From JAYFNU01 sp964622315 (lineage in GTDB: Bacteria; Bacillota; Clostridia; Oscillospirales; Ruminococcaceae), in NCBI GenBank assembly GCA_964622315.1, contig CAZUOY010000032.1, forward strand, positions 1-19,555: a stretch of DNA of 19,555 bases, written 5' to 3'. Below the pieces are notes generated by a model that worked only from the letters and a program-made list of their open reading frames with translations, ran no database searches and was not told where the DNA came from. Below are positions 14,399 through 19,555 of the stretch, one piece after another. The position numbers and the translations under genes are program-made. Each line of letters opens with the position of its first letter. Positions within the stretch are counted from its first letter, which is position 1.

Positions 14399-15544
14399 CT
14401 AAAGCTTCTTAATGGAGGAGTACCTTGAAACCGAGAGCAGAACGCCTACTTCAGCAAGCAGTATGGCAAGCGAAGTGCCGCCCTGACTGAAGAACGGAAG
14501 ACTAATTCCCGTGTTGGGTACAGTGCCGGATACAACGGCAATATTCAGCATAGCTTGTATTCCGATTTGACAGGTAATTCCTATAGCTAACAGTGCGCCG
14601 AATTTATCAGGTGCTTTCATCGCCACCGCAAAGCCACGGAAAATGAAGACTAAGAACAGAATAATAATGAACAGCGCGCCGACAAAGCCAAGCTCCTCGC
14701 AGATAATTGAAAAAATAAAGTCGTTTTGCGGCTCAGGAACATAAAGATGCTTCTGACGGGAGTTGCCAAGACCCAAGCCCATTATACCACCAGAGCCTAT
14801 GGCAAGAAGCGACTGAATTATTTGGTGTCCGTCGCCCGTTCTGTCCTGAAATGGGTCAATCCACATATTAATTCGCGACATCGCGTATTCCAGCTTTTCC
14901 GAAAAATAGATATACGCCACGCCGAGCGGAGCCGCAATCGCGCCCACCAAAGCAAACCAACGAAACCTTGTTCCCGCGATAAGCATAAGAACCGAGCCGA
15001 CCATAACAATGAGAATTGTTCCGGAAAGATGCGGTTGTTGAAGCATTATAGCGGCTATTACGCCCATCAGAATAATTGGTTGAAGGAAGCCGTACTTAAA
15101 CTCCTTCATCTTTTCGTTTTTTATTGATGCTATATGCGAGAAAAGCGCTATAATAGCAAATTTCGCAAGCTCAGACGGCTGAAAGTTCGGAACGCCCGGA
15201 AGGATTATCCACCTTTTTGAATTGTTAAGCGGCGGCATAAAAAGAGTAACAACAAGGAGCGCTATTGAAACTATATACAGTATCCACGCAAATTTATGAA
15301 GCACGTGATAGTTTATCCTTGAAATAACAAGCATAACCACTAAGCCGAGAATGGCGATTGGCAGCTGACTCTTTATATAATGATAGCTGTCTCCAAACAT
15401 ATACCACGCGTTAGCGTAGCTTGCCGAAAACATCATAATAAGCCCAAACACGACCAGTACAAAGGTAACGATAAGAAGCGGTGTGTCAACACGCCGCTTT
15501 TGTTTTTTCTCCTTATGTTGTACTTCTATTGTGTTCTCAGCCAT
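14399..15544 (-). CDS. ftsW: FtsW: SEDS septal peptidoglycan glycosyltransferase
   Basis: A 381-residue SEDS-family membrane protein with about ten helices. With its partner class B PBP it polymerises lipid II at the septum. The SEDS marks are present: SKRWI (109-113), FQPSELAK (121-128), and the extracellular PEPQNDFIFSIICEELG (270-286), whose Asp275 corresponds to the catalytic Asp297 of E. coli FtsW. The QPDLGT motif common in the family is QPHLSGT here (170-176). RodA and SpoVE are paralogues, but placement between mraY and murG supports FtsW. It lies 10 nt after mraY and 8 nt before murG. A PASTA-type PBP, a possible partner, opens the cluster. Confidence 0.93.
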   Translation of the reverse strand: MAENTIEVQHKEKKQKRRVDTPLLIVTFVLVVFGLIMMFSASYANAWYMFGDSYHYIKSQLPIAILGLVVMLVISRINYHVLHKFAWILYIVSIALLVVTLFMPPLNNSKRWIILPGVPNFQPSELAKFAIIALFSHIASIKNEKMKEFKYGFLQPIILMGVIAAIMLQQPHLSGTILIVMVGSVLMLIAGTRFRWFALVGAIAAPLGVAYIYFSEKLEYAMSRINMWIDPFQDRTGDGHQIIQSLLAIGSGGIMGLGLGNSRQKHLYVPEPQNDFIFSIICEELGFVGALFIIILFLVFIFRGFAVAMKAPDKFGALLAIGITCQIGIQAMLNIAVVSGTVPNTGISLPFFSQGGTSLAILLAEVGVLLSVSRYSSIKKL

Positions 15545-15554
15545 AATTTCTCCG

Positions 15555-16568
15555 TTATTTTACCAGTACCGACCATATAGCAAGACCGCCGCCAATAGCT
15601 GTAACAGCACAGAACAAGGTGACTATCTTTTCCTCGGAATATCCGCTCAACTCGAAGTGGTGATGAATAGGAGTCATCTTGAAAATCCGTTTGCCGTGCG
15701 TGAGCTTAAAGTATGTCACCTGAAGCATTACCGAGCCCGCCTCGCATAGGTACACTATACCTATAAGTATTAACAGCGCGGGCATTGATATACCGTAGCC
15801 CATGGCTATAACCGCGCCGCCCAAAAACATTGAACCTGTGTCCCCCATAAAAACCTTCGCGGGGTGAAAATTCCAAAGAATAAAGCCGACACAGCCCGCC
15901 GCAATGGCGGTAGCAAAAAGACTTGTTCCGACGTAGCCTAAAAGCATCGAGATAACTATAAATATAAGACTTGCCACAAAGGTAACAGACGAGGCAAGAC
16001 CGTCTATGCCGTCAGTAAGGTTTACGGCGTTTACAAGACCGATAATAAAGATGAACGACAGTATGAAGTACCATATGCCTAAATCAAACGTACCTATAAA
16101 CGGTATGAAAAGATTTGTATCGCAAGCGCCGAAGGTATACATAACATACAGATAAAGCCCCGTAACCACAAACTGCAGCGCCATCTTTGCTTTCGCGGTA
16201 AGTCCGAGGTTTCTCGTGTGTATAACCTTCATATAGTCATCAAGAAAGCCTATTGCGCCAAAGCCCAGCGCCGCGCCGATACCCGCTAAAAGGCGTACGT
16301 TCTCAGTAACATACTGTTCGCCCAAAAAATGCGGTGCTTCAAGTATTAAGGTTACGTAGCCCACAGCAATAGCTGTAAGCGTGCCGATAATAAACATTAT
16401 TCCGCCCATTGTGGGCGTTCCCTCTTTGGCTATATGCCAGTTCGGTCCTATCTCGTTTATTGTCTGCCCATATTTCAGCCGTTTTAACCACGGTATAAGC
16501 CAAAACCCAAGAATGGCCGTAAGACCGAAGCCGACAATGGCAGTAACAAGTATAGCTGTGCGTTCCAT
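15555..16568 (-). CDS. mraY: MraY: phospho-N-acetylmuramoyl-pentapeptide transferase
   Basis: A 337-residue polytopic enzyme that moves phospho-MurNAc-pentapeptide onto undecaprenyl phosphate, making lipid I and releasing UMP. The catalytic features are all visible: GTPTMGG (50-56), Asp110-Asp111 in FLDDYMKV, NLTDGIDGLA (183-192), Asp243 in FMGDTGS, and the His-triad PIHHHFE (300-306). About ten hydrophobic helices and a normal length support the call. Its ATG shares one base with the murF stop (TAATG), indicating coupled translation. murD, usually next after mraY, is absent; ftsW follows directly. Confidence 0.98.
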   Translation of the reverse strand: MERTAILVTAIVGFGLTAILGFWLIPWLKRLKYGQTINEIGPNWHIAKEGTPTMGGIMFIIGTLTAIAVGYVTLILEAPHFLGEQYVTENVRLLAGIGAALGFGAIGFLDDYMKVIHTRNLGLTAKAKMALQFVVTGLYLYVMYTFGACDTNLFIPFIGTFDLGIWYFILSFIFIIGLVNAVNLTDGIDGLASSVTFVASLIFIVISMLLGYVGTSLFATAIAAGCVGFILWNFHPAKVFMGDTGSMFLGGAVIAMGYGISMPALLILIGIVYLCEAGSVMLQVTYFKLTHGKRIFKMTPIHHHFELSGYSEEKIVTLFCAVTAIGGGLAIWSVLVK

Positions 16569-17953
16569 TAGTTAAGCTCCGTTCTTCTTTCTTTGCAGAG
16601 TTTGTAAAAGTCCTCAATTACTTCTTCAAGCTTAATTGCGCGGCTTGCTTTAAAAATAACCGCGTCGCCGCTGTGAAGGGTCTTTTCAAGGTAATCGGCA
16701 AGACCCGCCTTGTCGCTAAAATGTACCGCGCTGGTAATGCCGGCGGATTTCGCGCTTTCGACGCAAAGCTTCATATTCTCTCCGTAACAAAGAAGTATAT
16801 CAATTCCCAGCTTTGCCGCCTCCACGCCCGTTTGACTGTGCGCTTCCTTAGTAATATCGCCAAGCTCCAACATATCGCCAAGCACCGCTACCTTAAGTCC
16901 CTCGTTCGGAAGCGAGGCTATAGTGTTTATCGCCGCGCTCATAGATTCAGGACTCGCGTTGTAGCAGTCCTCAATAACAGTAATTCCGTCAAAATCAACG
17001 AACTTTTGGCGCATTCCTGCCGGCTCATAGTTTGAAAGCGCCTCAGCGCACCTTTGCGGTTCAAGACCCACCCTTGTAGCAAGCGTGTATGCCGCAAGGG
17101 CGTCCATAACGTTATGTTCACCAGCACAGGGAATCATCGCCTTATATGAGCCGTTTAGCGTATCGGCTATCGTGAACTCTGTTGACATCGGGCGGGTCAT
17201 AATGTCCTTCGCTACAACGTCCGCCTCGCTGTTATGTATCGCAAACGTAGCCGTTTCAATTTCCAAATAGTCGCGTGCGCCCATTAACAGCTCATCGTCA
17301 CCGTTAATTACAAGCACGCCGTCTATTGGCATACCCTCGATTATTTCAAGCTTCGCCTTCAGTATATTCTCTCTACTGCCTAATAGCTCCAGATGACTCA
17401 CACCAATAGTTGTAATGACTCCGGCGCGCGGCTTTGCCGCAAGAGTAAGCTTTCTTATGTCGCCAAGCCCGTTCATTCCCATTTCCAGCACAGCAAACTG
17501 CGTGTCGTCGTCCATTCTGAAAAGGGTGCTGGGAAGACCGATTTCGTTGTTTTGGTTTCCCTCGTTCTTTAGCGTCTTACCGAAGGAAGAAAAGATAGCC
17601 GCCGTCATCTCTTTGGTTGTCGTCTTACCGACGCTACCTGTTATCGCTACGGTTTTCGGGCTAAATGAGTTTCTGTAGTTACCCGCCATTTCTATCAGCG
17701 CGTCCTTCGTATCGCGCACTATTATCTGTTCGCCCTCACAGTTTGTATAACGGCTCACTATCGCCGCGGTCGCTCCCGCTTCTATCGCACTTCTCGCAAA
17801 ATCGTTTCCGTCAAATTTGTCACCTTTAATCGCGACGAATACGCTTCCCTTTTCCACCGTGCGCGAATCGGTTGTTATCTTTTTTATGAGCGCGTCGGGC
17901 TGCTTTGTTACGGCTATACCCTTTAATAAATCTTTAAGCTTTGTCGGCTTCAT
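16568..17953 (-). CDS. murF: MurF: UDP-MurNAc-tripeptide:D-Ala-D-Ala ligase
   Basis: A 461-residue cytoplasmic Mur ligase that adds D-Ala-D-Ala to UDP-MurNAc-tripeptide, the last soluble step before MraY. It has the three Mur ligase domains. The N-terminal domain starts with TTDSRTVEKGSVFVAIKG (28-45), the central ATPase has the P-loop GSVGKTTT (106-113) followed by NNEIGLP, and the C-terminal domain has CYNASPESM, LGDMLELG and a final KASRAIKLEEV. NNEIGLP and NASPESM separate MurF from MurE and MurC. It overlaps murE by 4 nt (ATGA) and mraY by 1 nt. Confidence 0.96.
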   Translation of the reverse strand: MKPTKLKDLLKGIAVTKQPDALIKKITTDSRTVEKGSVFVAIKGDKFDGNDFARSAIEAGATAAIVSRYTNCEGEQIIVRDTKDALIEMAGNYRNSFSPKTVAITGSVGKTTTKEMTAAIFSSFGKTLKNEGNQNNEIGLPSTLFRMDDDTQFAVLEMGMNGLGDIRKLTLAAKPRAGVITTIGVSHLELLGSRENILKAKLEIIEGMPIDGVLVINGDDELLMGARDYLEIETATFAIHNSEADVVAKDIMTRPMSTEFTIADTLNGSYKAMIPCAGEHNVMDALAAYTLATRVGLEPQRCAEALSNYEPAGMRQKFVDFDGITVIEDCYNASPESMSAAINTIASLPNEGLKVAVLGDMLELGDITKEAHSQTGVEAAKLGIDILLCYGENMKLCVESAKSAGITSAVHFSDKAGLADYLEKTLHSGDAVIFKASRAIKLEEVIEDFYKLCKERRTELN

Positions 17954-19395
17954 TCGGCGCCCTCTCCCTTCTTTTCAAAAAATTCCCGCACGATTCTGTG
18001 TTCGTCAAGATATATCGTGCAGCCGTCTATCACCTGGTAATCCTCGTGTCCCTTTCCGCAAAGAACAAGAACATCGTCCTTTTTAAGATTCTCCAATGCC
18101 CACCTTATAGCATACAGCCTATCTGGCTGCGCTGTAAAGGGCTTTCCGCTTTTCTTTATTAACGGCGAGACCTCTTTAATAATTTTAAGCGGGTCTTCTG
18201 TACGAGGATTGTCGGAAGTAAGCACAATAAAATCGGAATATCTGCATACCGCCTCAGCCATGGCGGGACGTTTAATTGGGTCGCGGTCACCTGCGCAACC
18301 AAAGAGCGTAACCATTCGCTTCTTAACAAAGGGACGAAGACTTGACAACAGCTGCTCTAATCCGTCACCCGTATGCGCAAAGTCACAAATAACCGTTACA
18401 TCACCGCTGTAAAGCAGCTCGCAGCGCCCTTTTACACCGCGTGTTTTTGAAACGGCATCAGCGGCTGACTTAATATTTGTTCCCGCAGCGAAAATCGCAC
18501 ACACCGCGCCCAAGGCGTTATGAACGGAATACAAGCCGGGCATCGGAAATGAAATTTTTTCTCTTTCATTTTTGCCGTTGAGCTCAAAGCTTACGCCGTT
18601 AATAGCGCAGGAGATATCTTTCGCAGTAAAATCGGCGTCTTCGTCTTTAGCTGAAAATCCTATTTTATCTGAACTAATCTCGCTGAAAAGCCTCTTGCCG
18701 TAATCGTCGTCGAGATTAATCACCGCCGTGTCGGACTGTTTGAATAAGAGCTTTTTCGCCTGGTAATAGCTTTCCATATCGCCGTGGTAATCAAGATGGT
18801 CGCCCGTAAGGTTTGTAAACACGGCGCACTTAAACCGCAGTCCTAAAAGCCGACCCTGGTCAAGTGCCTGAGAGGACGCTTCCATAACAACATGGGTACA
18901 GCCCGCGCTAACCATTCGCGCAAAAAGAGCCGCTGTGTCCCACGCCTCAGGTGTTGTAAACTTCGCGGGTATAATCATATCGCCTATTTCGCAATGTATT
19001 GTGCCAATAAGCCCTGCCTTTATTCCAAGTGAGCAAAGCGCTTGCTTAATTATACTTGAGGTCGTGGTTTTTCCGTTAGTGCCTGTTACAGCAATAAGGG
19101 TCAACTTATCCTTTGGGTTTTTAAAGAAGCTTTGACAAAGCAACGCATATGTTAAACGAGTATCCTTTACGCAAACTTCGTTCACAAGACCTAAAGGTCT
19201 TTCGGTCACTACCGTAACAGCTCCGCTTTCAATTGCGGTTTTCGCAAGGTCGTGCCCGTCGAACCGCCTGCCTTTTATGCAGACGAACACCGAACCCTTG
19301 CTTACCTTTCTTGAGTCGGAGGTCACGTCCTTGACCTGAGCCATAGCAAGATTCCCCGAATATTCAATTCCTGAAAAAAGCTTTTCAAGCGTCAA
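17950..19395 (-). CDS. murE: MurE: UDP-MurNAc-dipeptide:meso-diaminopimelate ligase
   Basis: A 481-residue Mur ligase that adds the third residue of the stem peptide. The P-loop GTNGKTTT is at 105-112, TTPE at 147-150, the YHGDMESYYQAKKLLF segment with the probable carbamylated lysine near 214, and DNPR at 395-398. The Arg of DNPR binds meso-DAP; lysine-type MurE has DDPR or DNPA-like versions, so a DAP wall is predicted. Two usually invariant spots vary: GCAGDRD (366-372) for GCGGDRD, and AHTGD (340-344) for AHTPD. The start is TTG at 19393-19395 behind GGGG, 21 nt after the PBP stop. Confidence 0.95.
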   Translation of the reverse strand: MTLEKLFSGIEYSGNLAMAQVKDVTSDSRKVSKGSVFVCIKGRRFDGHDLAKTAIESGAVTVVTERPLGLVNEVCVKDTRLTYALLCQSFFKNPKDKLTLIAVTGTNGKTTTSSIIKQALCSLGIKAGLIGTIHCEIGDMIIPAKFTTPEAWDTAALFARMVSAGCTHVVMEASSQALDQGRLLGLRFKCAVFTNLTGDHLDYHGDMESYYQAKKLLFKQSDTAVINLDDDYGKRLFSEISSDKIGFSAKDEDADFTAKDISCAINGVSFELNGKNEREKISFPMPGLYSVHNALGAVCAIFAAGTNIKSAADAVSKTRGVKGRCELLYSGDVTVICDFAHTGDGLEQLLSSLRPFVKKRMVTLFGCAGDRDPIKRPAMAEAVCRYSDFIVLTSDNPRTEDPLKIIKEVSPLIKKSGKPFTAQPDRLYAIRWALENLKKDDVLVLCGKGHEDYQVIDGCTIYLDEHRIVREFFEKKGEGAE

Positions 19396-19416
19396 AATAT
19401 TTACCCCGTATTTCTG

Positions 19417-19555
19417 TCAGCGGTCATTCACCGAGCTAATAAACTCAACTTCAATAATGCTTCCGACCTTAACCGACGTTCCCGCCTCAGCGCTTTGAGT
19501 TTTCGCGGTGGAGCCGTCAGATGTAGTCGCGCCAGAAGCGCGAAGCTTAGAGTCG
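19417..19555 (-). CDS. C-terminal PASTA domain of a class B penicillin-binding protein (partial)
   Basis: Only the last 45 codons before the TGA (19417-19419) are inside the window; the 5' part lies beyond the right edge. The visible part has the pattern of a PASTA domain: KLRASGATTSDG, then QSAEAGTSVKVGSIIEVEF, ending SSVNDR. Directly upstream of murE, such a domain normally ends the FtsI/PBP2B or SpoVD type transpeptidase. That enzyme cross-links septal or cortex peptidoglycan and would pair with the downstream FtsW. I cannot tell ftsI from spoVD with this fragment. Confidence 0.72.
   Translation of the reverse strand, partial: DSKLRASGATTSDGSTAKTQSAEAGTSVKVGSIIEVEFISSVNDR

Noticed and set aside
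1..19555. CRISPR array, insertion sequence, prophage, toxin-antitoxin or defence island
   Set aside because: No regular direct repeats, transposase, integrase, terminal inverted repeats or typical small paired genes were seen; the gene content is core metabolism, division and sporulation.

Overview
The window reads as ordinary chromosome of a spore-forming, meso-DAP-type Bacillota, most likely class Clostridia (an Oscillospirales/Ruminococcaceae-like lineage). The evidence is: a spoIIAA-spoIIAB-sigF operon; a division/cell-wall cluster whose MurE carries the DNPR motif of meso-diaminopimelate ligases; no ftsA next to ftsZ; strong AGGAGG-type ribosome binding sites; some TTG/GTG starts; and encoded tRNA CCA ends. 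The lineage is inferred from gene content, not from a search. Most genes lie on the minus strand.

Left part (1-3308): position 1 lies in what looks like the leader of a minus-strand rRNA operon continuing off the window, driven by a near-consensus promoter at 87-115. Divergent from it, on the plus strand, is a polytopic GT-C/GT39-like membrane glycosyltransferase (210-1718). It converges on the early-sporulation operon spoIIAA-spoIIAB-sigF (3176 down to 1752), which encodes the anti-anti-sigma factor, the anti-sigma kinase and the forespore sigma factor. A shared hairpin terminator separates the two. The spoIIAA leader holds a 13-bp hairpin directly against the ribosome binding site.

Middle part (3309-8537): valS has a consensus promoter and a short leader with a terminator-like hairpin and a T-box-like sequence. 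Next come an MFS transporter and a tRNA-Gln(CUG)-tRNA-Pro(CGG) unit with its own promoter and terminator, all on the minus strand. Two small plus-strand genes follow, a PC4/YdbC-like ssDNA-binding protein and an HD-domain hydrolase.

Right part (8540-19555): a tightly packed minus-strand cluster, read in transcription order as (PASTA-type PBP, partial)-murE-murF-mraY-ftsW-murG-ftsQ/divIB-ftsZ-udp-divIVA-like. It makes UDP-MurNAc-pentapeptide, lipid I and lipid II, polymerises glycan at the septum and builds the Z ring. Most junctions overlap or are under 25 nt; an AT-rich gap before ftsZ may hold an extra promoter. murD, murB/murA and ftsA/sepF are missing from their usual places. A uridine phosphorylase and a 609-residue DivIVA-like coiled-coil protein follow ftsZ.

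I did not find a clear new defence, mobile or CRISPR-type system. The most interesting points are the long DivIVA-like protein in the ftsZ operon, the reduced cluster composition with a divergent FtsZ tail, and the unusual leaders of valS and spoIIAA.
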